Shown: positions 1 to 6,681 of the stretch, in pieces
Numbering within the stretch: position 1 is the stretch's first letter
How the letters are laid out: each line of letters opens with the position of its first letter
DNA from: an uncultured Bacteroidota bacterium
GTDB taxonomy: Bacteria > Bacteroidota > Bacteroidia > 2-12-FULL-35-15
Assembly: GCA_903881065.1 (NCBI GenBank)
Contig: CAIRRW010000003.1
Span: 1 to 14,481 of the forward strand
Length of the DNA stretch: 14,481 nucleotides
Reading direction: 5' to 3'
Position numbers and translations under genes: made by a program
Notes under the pieces: model-generated
Seen by the model: only the letters and a program-made list of their open reading frames with translations
The model's database searches: none
What the model was told of the DNA's origin: nothing

Positions 1-193
1 TTATTTAATTTATTATTTATTTAGTTTAATAATTTCGGTTGACTTTCATTTATAATTCATCGTTTATTCTTTTTATTTTCACATTACTGCCATTAAGTCC
101 GTCATTACAAATAACCACGTTTTATCTGCCATAAAGTCCGAATTAGTCCTTTTTTCGACCTCTAGGGTAATGATAAACCAGTTTATTATGCTC

Positions 194-373
194 CTAGATG
201 TTTAGAGGGGTATCTAATTTTACTTTTTTATGCCCTTGGAACATTCCCAACTCATCATTTTTTACTTTTTTTATCTCCTCCAATGTTTCAGGAGAAGTAT
301 TTTTCAGGAATACAAAAACTTCCAACGTGGGCTGATTTTGAAATTCAAAAAAACAATCTGTAAAAAGTAAGTT
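194..373 (-). pseudogene. Possible coding remnant, 59 codons without a start
   Basis: The minus strand is open from just after a TAA at 374-376 to a TAG at 194-196, without an ATG near its upstream end. The translation contains stretches such as PTLEVFVFLKNTSPETLEEI and KVKNDELGMFQGHKKVKL, an alternation of hydrophobic and Glu/Lys residues that looks more like a real strand-helix protein fragment than random A+T-rich translation. No family is recognised. It could be the tail of a decayed or frameshifted gene, or chance. No intact partner is visible next to it. Confidence 0.22.
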
Positions 374-441
374 TTAATAAAACACTTCTGTAACGAAAAC
401 CTTAACGTGTTATTTAAGGCTGTAATTGGTCGGATTCGTTG

Positions 442-457
442 CCTTTAAATTTAAAGG
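442..457. repeat. Perfect 16-bp palindrome
   Basis: CCTTTAAATTTAAAGG is identical to its reverse complement. It lies in non-coding DNA and could be a protein-binding site or chance in A+T-rich sequence. No nearby promoter gives it a role. Confidence 0.3.
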
Positions 458-589
458 GGGAAATATTTACTTTCCCAGTTTTATTGTAGAAAATAATTAT
501 TGAAACGAGAATCAATAATTGAATTGAGTTGCGAAAGTAGTACTATTAATTGGATGGGCAATTTTATTATCAGTAATACTTAAAAAACT

Positions 590-621
590 AAACCTGACAA
601 GTTTCAAAACCTGTCAGGTTT
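590..621. repeat. Inverted repeat, AAACCTGACA type, downstream of carA
   Basis: AAACCTGACAAGTTT (590-604) faces AAACCTGTCAGGTTT (607-621), whose reverse complement differs at one position, with a 2-bp centre. It sits 33 bp past the carA stop, so it may act as a terminator or 3' end stabiliser for the carA transcript, although no strong T-run follows on the minus strand. Short palindromes with this AACCTGACAGGTT core recur between genes in Bacteroidota genomes (recalled, not checked). A half-site, TGTCAGGTTT, reappears at 14361-14370. Confidence 0.6.
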
Positions 622-653
622 GTAAGTAAATACTATACACAAATTTATATTCC

Positions 654-1769
654 CTAATTCCCAACTTCCACTGCCTTCATCATCCCTACAAAGTCGTCAA
701 ACAGATAACGTGCATCCAATGGGCCTGGGCAGGCTTCAGGGTGGTATTGTACCGAAAACACATTCCGGTCGGTATATCGCAAACCTTCAATAGTATTATC
801 ATTAAGGTTGATATGAGTAATCTCCATGTTCTTCACTTTCGCCACATCTTCCGCTTTCACACCAAAGCCATGGTTTTGCGAAGTAATCTCGCTTCGTCCG
901 GTAATAAGGTTTTTCACCGGATGATTAATTCCGCGATGCCCTTTGTGCATCTTAAACGTGGATATACCTGATGCTTCAGCAATAAGCTGATGACCCAGAC
1001 AGATGCCAAACGTAGGTACACCGCTATTGATAATCTTTTTTATGGTGGCAGCTTCGTCCTTCATCACGCCAGGGTCGCCGGGTCCGTTGGAAATCATAAA
1101 TCCATCCGGTTCCCATTTCATCATTTCCTCCAGTGTTGTTTTCTGTGGAAACACCTGTAAATAGCAACCTCTTTCCACCAGCGAACGTAGTATGTTTTTC
1201 TTTACACCTAAGTCGAGCACTGCTACTTTTAAATCAGCCGCTTTATCACCAACAAAATAAGGTACTTTAGTACTTACTTTTGAAGATAGTTCCAATCCTG
1301 CCATCGAAGGTACTTTAGCAAGCTTCTTCTTCAGCACCTCCACATCAAGTGTTTCAGAGGAGATGATACAATTCATTGCCCCTTTATCACGTATATATCT
1401 CACAATAGCGCGCGTATCCACATCCGAGATAGCTACTATGCCATTATCAACAAAATAATCTTTTAAAGAGCCATCAGAGCGTTCTCTTGAGTGAAACTTT
1501 TCGAATTGCTTGCATATTAATCCAGCAATTTTAATACTATCCGATTCCACCTCATCCTTATTCACACCGTAGTTACCAATATGTACATTGGTGGCAACTA
1601 TTATTTGTCCGTAATACGATGGATCGGTAAATATCTCCTGATAGCCGGTCATACCGGTGTTGAAACAAATTTCTCCGGTGGCAGTACCAATTGTTCCGGC
1701 AGCTTTTCCGTGAAACACTTTGCCATCTTCGAGCAGTAAAATAGCGGGGGACTTTATTGTATATTTCAT
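654..1769 (-). CDS. carA: Carbamoyl-phosphate synthase small (glutaminase) subunit
   Basis: CarA hydrolyses glutamine and passes ammonia to the large subunit CarB, giving cytoplasmic carbamoyl phosphate for pyrimidine and arginine synthesis. The 371 residues match the family length. The N-terminal CPSase domain (about 8-140) includes FNTGMTGYQEIFTDPSYYGQ. The C-terminal class I glutamine amidotransferase domain (about 180-365) carries SNGPGDP, the nucleophile C257 in GICLGHQ, and H343/E345 in YHPEA, so the catalytic triad is complete. carB is not in the window. The gene follows rplQ on the same strand, an order common in Bacteroidota, but an intrinsic terminator ends 17 bp before its ATG. Expression therefore needs readthrough or an unseen promoter. 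A GAGAAG about 11 bases upstream of the ATG is a weak ribosome-binding candidate. Confidence 0.97.
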   Translation of the reverse strand: MKYTIKSPAILLLEDGKVFHGKAAGTIGTATGEICFNTGMTGYQEIFTDPSYYGQIIVATNVHIGNYGVNKDEVESDSIKIAGLICKQFEKFHSRERSDGSLKDYFVDNGIVAISDVDTRAIVRYIRDKGAMNCIISSETLDVEVLKKKLAKVPSMAGLELSSKVSTKVPYFVGDKAADLKVAVLDLGVKKNILRSLVERGCYLQVFPQKTTLEEMMKWEPDGFMISNGPGDPGVMKDEAATIKKIINSGVPTFGICLGHQLIAEASGISTFKMHKGHRGINHPVKNLITGRSEITSQNHGFGVKAEDVAKVKNMEITHINLNDNTIEGLRYTDRNVFSVQYHPEACPGPLDARYLFDDFVGMMKAVEVGN

Positions 1770-1786
1770 ATTTCTAATTTCTTCTC

Positions 1787-1824
1787 AAAAAAAAAGGATA
1801 AAGCAAAAATACTTTATCCTTTTT
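1787..1824 (-). terminator. Intrinsic terminator between rplQ and carA
   Basis: On the minus strand AAAAAGGATAAAG (1824-1812) pairs perfectly with CTTTATCCTTTTT (1803-1791) across an 8-nt loop, giving a 13-bp stem that runs into an uninterrupted T-run ending at 1787. It begins 27 bp after the rplQ stop and ends 17 bp before the carA start. It should end the ribosomal transcript at least partly. The stem is A/T-rich apart from a few G-C pairs, so readthrough is plausible. The reverse direction also has flanking A/T but no plus-strand gene uses it. Confidence 0.85.
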
Positions 1825-1851
1825 AAAGAACTATAATTTTAGTCGAACAAC

Positions 1852-2346
1852 TTATTCACTTTTTGCCGACTCGTCTGTTGTAGTTTCAGTAGAATCAACT
1901 GCTTTACTAGTAGCATCTGTTGATTTCTTTTTACCTCCACGACGTGAAGATTTTGCTTTTGCAGCAGATTTACCACCTAACATATTTTCGTTGTAATCTA
2001 CCAATTCGATGAAACACATATCAGCATTATCACCCAAACGAGCACCTGTTTTCAATATTCTGGTGTATCCTCCCGGACGGTCAGCTATTTTTGTTGATAC
2101 TTCTTTGAAAAGCGTATCTACTGCTTCTTTGTTTCCCAAATAAGCAAATACAGTACGACGAGAATGTGTAGAATCAGTTTTTGATTTTGTCAAAAGTGGC
2201 TCTACATATAGTTTCAAAGCTTTTGCTTTTGCAACAGTTGTATTGATACGTTTGTGCATAATCAATGAACTAGCCATATTCGCCAGCATTGCTTTGCGGT
2301 GAGCAGTTTTTCTGCCTAAGTTATTTAATTTATCTCCGTGTCTCAT
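1852..2346 (-). CDS. rplQ: 50S ribosomal protein L17 (bL17)
   Basis: bL17 is a structural protein of the large ribosomal subunit. The start MRHGDKLNNLGRKTAHRKAM is diagnostic, and the conserved domain (about 1-116) includes the TRILKTGARLGDNADMCFIEL block. At 164 residues it is longer than the roughly 120 of many bacteria. The extra C-terminal tail (from about 125) is a low-complexity run of Lys, Ser, Ala and Thr ending in acidic residues, as is usual for Bacteroidota L17. It is the last gene of the alpha operon and is followed by a strong terminator. No Shine-Dalgarno sequence precedes it; the bases before the ATG are A/T-rich. Confidence 0.97.
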   Translation of the reverse strand: MRHGDKLNNLGRKTAHRKAMLANMASSLIMHKRINTTVAKAKALKLYVEPLLTKSKTDSTHSRRTVFAYLGNKEAVDTLFKEVSTKIADRPGGYTRILKTGARLGDNADMCFIELVDYNENMLGGKSAAKAKSSRRGGKKKSTDATSKAVDSTETTTDESAKSE

Positions 2347-2394
2347 TTTATTTAATTATTGAATTTGAATCTTGTTCAATTTGAACTGCACATC

Positions 2395-2425
2395 AGCACA
2401 TCTTCAAATTAGCACATCTTCAAAT
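2395..2425 (-). repeat. Tandem 16-bp repeat in the rpoA-rplQ spacer
   Basis: AGCACATCTTCAAATT (2395-2410) is followed at once by AGCACATCTTCAAAT (2411-2425), a near-perfect double copy, with a partial third (CACATC, 2389-2394) at its edge. On the transcribed strand it reads ATTTGAAGATGTGCT repeated. It occupies most of the 83-bp spacer. Word-like repeats of this kind are a known feature of intergenic DNA in several Bacteroidota (recalled, not verified here). Confidence 0.7.
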
Positions 2426-2429
2426 CGAT

Positions 2430-3422
2430 TTACTCTTTATCTAATTTATATTTCGCCAAGTTCATTCCAAAAGTCAATCCTTTGTTCTGAACTAAATCTT
2501 CTAATTCTGTTAATGATTTTTTACCGAAGTTGCGGAACTTCAATAAATCATGCTTAGCAAAAGAAACTAAGTCAGCTAATGATTCTACATCTGCAGCTTT
2601 CAAGCAATTTAATGCACGAACGGACAAATCCATATCAACTAATTTAGTTTTCAATAACTGACGCATGTGTAATGATGTTTCATCAAACTCTTCAGTAGCC
2701 ATCTTCTCCTCAGTATCCATTGTGATACGTTCGTCAGAAAACAACATGAAGTGGTGAATCAAAATTTTAGCTGCTTCTTTCAAAGCTTCTTTTGGATGAA
2801 TAGAACCATCGGTAACAATGTTCATTACCAATTTTTCATAATCCGTTTTTTGCTCAACACGGAAGTTTTCGATGCTGTATTGAACATTTTTAATAGGAGT
2901 ATAAATAGAATCAATTGGAATGATACCAGCATGACCAGTTGTAGGTTTGTTCTCCTCTGCAGGTACATAACCACGTCCTTTATCAATTGTGATTTCGATT
3001 TTCAATTTCACACTTGATTCCATATTACAGATAACCAAGTCAGAATTTAATACTTGATATCCATTTGTAAATTTACCAATATCGCCTGCTGTTAACTGAG
3101 TTTTTCCAGTAACATTGATAGTTACTTTTTCATAATCAGTTGAATCAATTTGCTTTTTAAAACGAACTTGTTTTAAGTTCAGTATTATTTCAGTAATATC
3201 TTCAGTAACACCTTTTATAGTAGAAAATTCGTGACTAACTCCTTCTATTCTTACAGTTGTTATTGCGTGTCCTTCAAGTGATGACAATAAAATTCTGCGA
3301 AGTGCATTTCCTACTGTGATACCGTAACCAGGTTCCAAAGGACGGAACTCAAATTGTCCTTCAGTATCGCTGGAGTTAACCATTATTACCTTGTCAGGTT
3401 TTTGAAAAGCTAAAATTGCCAT
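2430..3422 (-). CDS. rpoA: DNA-directed RNA polymerase subunit alpha
   Basis: RpoA dimerises to scaffold assembly of RNA polymerase, and its C-terminal domain contacts upstream promoter DNA and activators. The 330 residues match the family. The N-terminal domain (about 15-235) contains GYGITVGNALRRILLSSLEG and the GRGYVPAEEN insert. A charged linker follows. The C-terminal domain (about 255-325) contains the LSVRALNCLKAADVESLADL helix and the helix-hairpin-helix KFRNFGKKSLTELED, so the DNA-binding part is intact. It lies between rpsD and rplQ in the usual alpha-operon order. The spacers on both sides (85 and 83 bp) are longer than usual within this operon and are filled with short repeated words. 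Confidence 0.98.
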   Translation of the reverse strand: MAILAFQKPDKVIMVNSSDTEGQFEFRPLEPGYGITVGNALRRILLSSLEGHAITTVRIEGVSHEFSTIKGVTEDITEIILNLKQVRFKKQIDSTDYEKVTINVTGKTQLTAGDIGKFTNGYQVLNSDLVICNMESSVKLKIEITIDKGRGYVPAEENKPTTGHAGIIPIDSIYTPIKNVQYSIENFRVEQKTDYEKLVMNIVTDGSIHPKEALKEAAKILIHHFMLFSDERITMDTEEKMATEEFDETSLHMRQLLKTKLVDMDLSVRALNCLKAADVESLADLVSFAKHDLLKFRNFGKKSLTELEDLVQNKGLTFGMNLAKYKLDKE

Positions 3423-3457
3423 GTTTTATTTTATTTTTATTTGTTAAATTATTTATT

Positions 3458-3507
3458 GTATTACTTATTGACCAACGACTCAGTAAACTACTAAACCAAT
3501 GAACTAA
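3458..3507 (-). repeat. Degenerate repeated words in the rpsD-rpoA spacer
   Basis: Read on the transcribed strand the spacer runs AGTTCATTGGTTTAGTAG, then TTTACTGAGTCGTTGGTCAA, a loose array of AGTTnaTTGGTT/AGTnGTTTACTG words rather than an exact repeat. It resembles other Bacteroidota spacers made of near-repeats. No promoter of the TTG-TAnnTTTG type and no terminator hairpin is visible, so rpoA is probably transcribed through from upstream. Confidence 0.35.
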
Positions 3508-4113
3508 TTATTTAGAATATAGCTCGACAATAAGTTGTTCTTTAATATTCTCTGGAATTTGTGATCTTTCAGGAATTGAAATAAATTTACCAGTTAAAGT
3601 AGATTTATCAAAATCCATCCATGGATAAATATTTGCTGCTTTTGCAACAGAAATAGATATTACTTCCATAGTTTTTGAACGTTCACGAACTGCAACAACA
3701 TCACCTGCTTTTAATATATAAGAAGGAATATTAACCACTTTATCATTAACTGTAATGTGACGGTGGCTCACCAACTGACGAGCACCACTGCGCGTAGGAG
3801 CAATACCCATACGATAAACAACATTATCAATACGAGATTCTATTAATTGCAATAATACCTCACCTGTAACTCCGTGAGCACGTTGAGCCATATTATAGAT
3901 CTTTTCGAACTGACGCTCCAAAATGCCATAAGTATATTTTGCTTTTTGCTTTTCCTGCAACTGAACAGAATATTCAGATTGTTTTGCACGTTTTTTTGAC
4001 AATCCGTGCATTCCCGGAGGGTAATTCTTTTTTTCTAAGACTTTATCAAAACCAAAAATTGGTTCTTTAAACTTTCTTGCAATTCTTGATTTCGGACCTA
4101 TATATCTTGCCAT
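3508..4113 (-). CDS. rpsD: 30S ribosomal protein S4 (uS4)
   Basis: uS4 is a primary 16S rRNA binder that nucleates assembly of the 30S body. The 201 residues fit the family: MARYIGPKSRIARKFKEPIF at the start, the YPPGMHG block, then an S4 RNA-binding domain (about 92-155) with ESRIDNVVYRMGIAPTRSGARQLVSHRHITVN. The N-terminal zinc-binding cysteines of some S4 proteins are absent, so this is the zinc-free form. In many bacteria S4 represses the alpha operon by binding its mRNA; nothing here shows whether that happens in this organism. It is spaced 59 bp from rpsK and 85 bp from rpoA. Confidence 0.98.
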   Translation of the reverse strand: MARYIGPKSRIARKFKEPIFGFDKVLEKKNYPPGMHGLSKKRAKQSEYSVQLQEKQKAKYTYGILERQFEKIYNMAQRAHGVTGEVLLQLIESRIDNVVYRMGIAPTRSGARQLVSHRHITVNDKVVNIPSYILKAGDVVAVRERSKTMEVISISVAKAANIYPWMDFDKSTLTGKFISIPERSQIPENIKEQLIVELYSK

Positions 4114-4172
4114 TTTATTTGTTGAATTTTATATTATTATTGTTAGTATTTAGATATTATTATTTCGAATTT

Positions 4173-4583
4173 CTAAACACGTCTTCTTTTTGGAGGACGA
4201 CATCCGTTGTGAGGAATCGGAGTGATATCCATAATTTCACTCACTTCAATACCTGCTCCTGCAAGGGTACGTATTGCAGATTCACGACCACCACCTGGCC
4301 CTTTAACAAACACTTTCACTCTTCTTAAACCTAAATCGTGAGCCACTTTAGCACAATCCTGAGCTGCTAATTGAGCTGCATAAGGAGTATTCTTTTTAGA
4401 ACCACGGAATCCCATTTTACCGGCACTTGACCAAGAAATAACTTGTCCAGCGTTATTAGTTAAAGAAATAATAATGTTGTTAAAGGTAGCATTGATGTGG
4501 GCTTGCCCTACAGCGTCTACTTTTACAACTCTTTTTTTAGCTACCGCTTTTGTTGCCGTAGTTTGTTGATTTGTTTTTGCCAT
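4173..4583 (-). CDS. rpsK: 30S ribosomal protein S11 (uS11)
   Basis: uS11 lies in the platform of the 30S subunit near the mRNA exit. The conserved domain (about 24-136) includes AHINATFNNIIISLTNNAGQ, SAGKMGFRGSKKNTPYAAQ and VKGPGGGRESAIRTL, and ends with the canonical NGCRPPKRRRV. The 136-residue length includes a Bacteroidota-like N-terminal extension rich in Thr, Ala and Lys before the core. The ATG at 4583 is kept because the extension is continuous with the core and lies in the correct operon spacing, 45 bp after rpsM. Confidence 0.98.
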   Translation of the reverse strand: MAKTNQQTTATKAVAKKRVVKVDAVGQAHINATFNNIIISLTNNAGQVISWSSAGKMGFRGSKKNTPYAAQLAAQDCAKVAHDLGLRRVKVFVKGPGGGRESAIRTLAGAGIEVSEIMDITPIPHNGCRPPKRRRV

Positions 4584-4592
4584 TTATTTTTT

Positions 4593-4624
4593 GTTGATCG
4601 TTAACTGTAACGTTAACCGGTTAA
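4593..4624. repeat. Palindromic GTTAAC words in the rpsM-rpsK spacer
   Basis: The 45-bp spacer holds TTAACCGGTTAA (4613-4624), a perfect 12-bp palindrome, beside two CGTTAAC copies (4599-4605 and 4611-4617). The unit recalls GTTAAC-rich micro-repeats found between genes in Bacteroidota. It could form a small hairpin in the operon mRNA. No function is evident. Confidence 0.45.
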
Positions 4625-4628
4625 TTTA

Positions 4629-5006
4629 TTATTTAGTTACTTTTTTCTTGTTCGCAACTGTCTTACGTTTACCTTTTCTGGTACGTGCATTATTTTTTGT
4701 TGTTTGTCCGCGAACAGGTAAACCCAAACGATGGCGGATACCTCTGTAGCTGCCAATGTCCATCAAACGTTTAATGTTCAACTGAACTTCAGAACGTAAA
4801 GCTCCTTCTAACTTATATTTTTCAGTCAAAATGTTACGAATATCAGTTAACTGTTTATCGTTCCATTCCGAAACTTTTGTATCATAATCAATACCTGCTT
4901 CTTTTAATACTTTACGAGCTGTACTACGTCCAATCCCGAAAATATATGTTAAGCCAATTTCGCCTCTTTTGTTGTTTGGTAAATCAATACCCGCAATTCT
5001 TGCCAT
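4629..5006 (-). CDS. rpsM: 30S ribosomal protein S13 (uS13)
   Basis: uS13 sits in the head of the 30S subunit and contacts the P-site tRNA and the large subunit. The 125 residues match the family: MARIAGIDLPNNKRGEIGLT, the helix-hairpin-helix FGIGRSTARKVLKEAGID (about 23-40), the block GSYRGIRHRLGLPVRGQTTKNNARTRKG, and a basic tail with repeated Lys. It follows rpmJ after only 13 bp, so the two are clearly co-transcribed. Confidence 0.98.
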   Translation of the reverse strand: MARIAGIDLPNNKRGEIGLTYIFGIGRSTARKVLKEAGIDYDTKVSEWNDKQLTDIRNILTEKYKLEGALRSEVQLNIKRLMDIGSYRGIRHRLGLPVRGQTTKNNARTRKGKRKTVANKKKVTK

Positions 5007-5019
5007 CGTTTATATAATT

Positions 5020-5136
5020 TTATTTTTGTCTTTGTTTAAACTTAGGATTTTTCTTGTTGATTACATACAAGACACCCTTTCTACGCACGATTTTGCAGTC
5101 TGCGCTTCTTTTCTTTACTGATACTCTTACTTTCAT
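5020..5136 (-). CDS. rpmJ: 50S ribosomal protein L36 (bL36), zinc-free form
   Basis: This 38-residue gene is read directly from the sequence: it starts MKVRVSVKKRSADCKIVRRK and ends NPKFKQRQK. bL36 is the smallest large-subunit protein. The family's zinc-binding version has three Cys and one His. Here only C14 remains and the later positions are Asn and Phe, so it is the zinc-independent type usual in Bacteroidota. It is the first gene of the alpha operon, 13 bp before rpsM, and lies about 50 bases downstream of a consensus promoter. No infA precedes it. Confidence 0.96.
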   Translation of the reverse strand: MKVRVSVKKRSADCKIVRRKGVLYVINKKNPKFKQRQK

Positions 5137-5167
5137 TTTGTTATCAATTATATATTAACTAAATACA

Positions 5168-5188
5168 CCTCCGCTTTTTTTAGGGAGG
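5168..5188 (-). promoter_or_regulatory. Possible hairpin at the 5' end of the alpha-operon leader
   Basis: On the minus strand CCTCC (5188-5184) can pair with GGAGG (5172-5168) across an 11-nt A-rich loop, right where transcription from the adjacent promoter should begin. GGAGG is about 31 nt from the rpmJ ATG, too far to be its ribosome-binding site. It may be a leader control element or chance. The exact transcription start decides whether the first arm is present in the RNA. Confidence 0.3.
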
Positions 5189-5189
5189 G

Positions 5190-5219
5190 CAAAAGTATAA
5201 AATATATTTATATAAACAA
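5190..5219 (-). promoter_or_regulatory. Promoter of the rpmJ-rpsM-rpsK-rpsD-rpoA-rplQ operon
   Basis: On the minus strand TTG (5219-5217) is followed after 19 bases by TACTTTTG (5197-5190), an exact match to the Bacteroidota housekeeping promoter TTG-N19-TAnnTTTG. Transcription would begin near 5183-5186, leaving a leader of about 50 nt before rpmJ. It explains how the operon is expressed without the usual upstream secY-infA genes. Confidence 0.75.
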
Positions 5220-5242
5220 CGTTCTGTTGAAAATATATTTTT

Positions 5243-5259
5243 ATTGGTTATAAACCAAT
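5243..5259. repeat. 7-bp perfect hairpin upstream of the alpha-operon promoter
   Basis: ATTGGTT (5243-5249) and AACCAAT (5253-5259) are perfect inverted arms around a 3-bp centre. It lies 24 bp upstream of the -33 element and about 130 bp beyond the bshB1 stop. No T-run follows on the minus strand, so it is a weak terminator candidate. A regulator-binding site is possible. Confidence 0.35.
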
Positions 5260-5389
5260 TAGCTAGCAATTAATATTAAGGTAATTTAAATTTAGGGTTC
5301 GAGGATCCAATTCAACTTAACTTTTCTACCTCCTATTATACATATTTTGATCTACTACTATAATATAGGTAAGAAAACGAGATAAAATT

Positions 5390-6106
5390 CTATTTCAGAT
5401 CAAACAAGTTAACAACCCCCATCGTTCGGGCTACAGTAAAACCTTCGGCATACACATATCCGGCATCTCTCCCGAAGATTGACATCTTTGAAGTTACTAC
5501 TTCCAGGAAGTTTTTAACTGATATTGGGGATTCCGGTTCCTTTGAATCAGGATTATAAAATTGTGATTTAAAAGCCTTTATTGCTTCCATCTTTTTATCC
5601 ACAAATTCTGTAACATCTATTACGAAGTCAGGTTTAAGGTGCCTATCCTGTATATAATGATATATAACTTTCGGTCGCCAGCTATTTTGACTTTCACCGT
5701 TTAATGTTGTTTCAATCCGTCTTAAGCCACTATAAAAGCAGGCTTCCGCTACCAATTGTGCAGCACGGGTATGGTCTGGATGGCGGTCAGCTACAGCATT
5801 ACAAAGAATAATTTCAGGCTGATATGCACGAATTTTCTTTATTATTTCTAACTGATGTTCTTTATCATTAATAAAGAACCCATCAGCCATCCCTAAATTA
5901 TCTCGAATACTTACACCTAATATTTTTGCAGCTTCAGCAGCCTCCAACAAACGTAACTCTCCACTGCCTCGAGTGCCCAACTCGCCAGAACTTAAATCGA
6001 GAATACCCACTTTTTTGCCTAACGCAATATGCTTTAATATGGTTCCCGAACAGGAAAGTTCCACATCATCAGGATGAATACCTATAGCAAGAATGTCTAA
6101 TTTCAT
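5390..6106 (-). CDS. bshB1: Bacillithiol biosynthesis deacetylase BshB1 (PIG-L family)
   Basis: BshB1 removes the acetyl group from N-acetylglucosaminyl-malate, the second step of bacillithiol synthesis, in the cytoplasm. The 238 residues show the zinc-dependent PIG-L/LmbE fold: HPDD at 11-14 (metal ligands and catalytic Asp), SSGELGTRGSGELRLLEAAEAA at about 39-60, and HPDH at 109-112 with the third ligand. The block VAEACFYSGLRRI and the SPISVKNFLEVV-to-GRDAGYVYAEGF C-terminus match BshB1 rather than other PIG-L deacetylases. It follows the peroxidase gene by 10 bp on the same strand, so they form an operon. bshA and bshC are not in the window. A different LmbE-like substrate cannot be fully excluded. 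Confidence 0.9.
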   Translation of the reverse strand: MKLDILAIGIHPDDVELSCSGTILKHIALGKKVGILDLSSGELGTRGSGELRLLEAAEAAKILGVSIRDNLGMADGFFINDKEHQLEIIKKIRAYQPEIILCNAVADRHPDHTRAAQLVAEACFYSGLRRIETTLNGESQNSWRPKVIYHYIQDRHLKPDFVIDVTEFVDKKMEAIKAFKSQFYNPDSKEPESPISVKNFLEVVTSKMSIFGRDAGYVYAEGFTVARTMGVVNLFDLK

Positions 6107-6116
6107 AAAATCTTAT

Positions 6117-6665
6117 TTATTTTCCTTCAATCCAATTTACAATTTTATCACACATTGGCTTTTCATTTGAAAAAGCCACATCAACCAAATTACCTTTCTC
6201 ATCAATCATATATTTTTGGAAATTCCACTTTACACTCGAATCCATTTTAGCATTCAATGTTTTCTCAGTAAGCCAATGATAAACTGCGTTCATATCATCC
6301 CCTTTTACCGATATTTTTTCCATCATCTGAAAACTAACGCCAAAATTCTTAGAGCAAAATTCTTTTATTTCAGTGTTAGTTCCTGGCTCCTGATGCATAA
6401 AATTATTGGCAGGGAAACCAATAATTACAAAATTCTTATCTTTATACTTCTCATACAATTTCTCTAAATCTTCATATTGTGGGGTAAATCCACATTTAGA
6501 GGCAGTATTCACCACCAATACTTTTTTCCCTTTTAAGTCCGCAAAGTTAAATTCCTTACCATCTATCGTTTTAGCTTTTAAATCATAAAAGCTAGTTTGT
6601 GCCTTTGCAGTTGATCCTATTAATGTTATAACAACAATAAGAGCAATAGAGATTTGTTTTATCAT
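6117..6665 (-). CDS. Exported glutathione peroxidase-family thiol peroxidase
   Basis: The protein reduces peroxides by a thioredoxin-fold Cys mechanism. Numbered from the upstream ATG at 6674, a signal peptide (about 1-25, ending STAKAQ) indicates export. The peroxidatic Cys is C61 in NTASKCGFTPQYEDL, and the catalytic set is completed by Q95 (HQEPGT), W150 and N151 (WNF). C107 aligns with the resolving Cys of thioredoxin-dependent members, so glutathione is probably not the reductant. The usual FPCNQF is FPANNF here, losing a non-essential Cys. Start choice: an upstream ATG at 6674 lies only 7 bases past the promoter -7 box and would be almost leaderless, so the ATG at 6665 (MIKQISIALIV) is preferred. 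bshB1 follows in the same operon. Confidence 0.93.
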   Translation of the reverse strand: MIKQISIALIVVITLIGSTAKAQTSFYDLKAKTIDGKEFNFADLKGKKVLVVNTASKCGFTPQYEDLEKLYEKYKDKNFVIIGFPANNFMHQEPGTNTEIKEFCSKNFGVSFQMMEKISVKGDDMNAVYHWLTEKTLNAKMDSSVKWNFQKYMIDEKGNLVDVAFSNEKPMCDKIVNWIEGK

Positions 6666-6681
6666 ACTTTTCAAATTTGTG

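Larger units (their letters stand above)
1..653. other. Gene-poor region downstream of carA
   Basis: No convincing intact gene is visible in this A+T-rich stretch. It holds a possible 59-codon coding remnant on the minus strand (194-373), a perfect 16-bp palindrome at 442-457 (CCTTTAAATTTAAAGG) and a 15-bp-arm inverted repeat at 590-621. In many Bacteroidota eno follows carA. It is not seen here, so this neighbourhood is either rearranged or the next gene lies beyond the window. Confidence 0.6.

Noticed and set aside
741..971. 76-codon plus-strand frame inside carA
   Set aside because: It is antisense to the conserved glutaminase domain of carA, has no homology-like features, and is a shadow frame.
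5243..5259. Intrinsic terminator of bshB1
   Set aside because: The 7-bp hairpin lies about 130 bp past the stop and is followed by A-rich rather than T-rich sequence on the minus strand.
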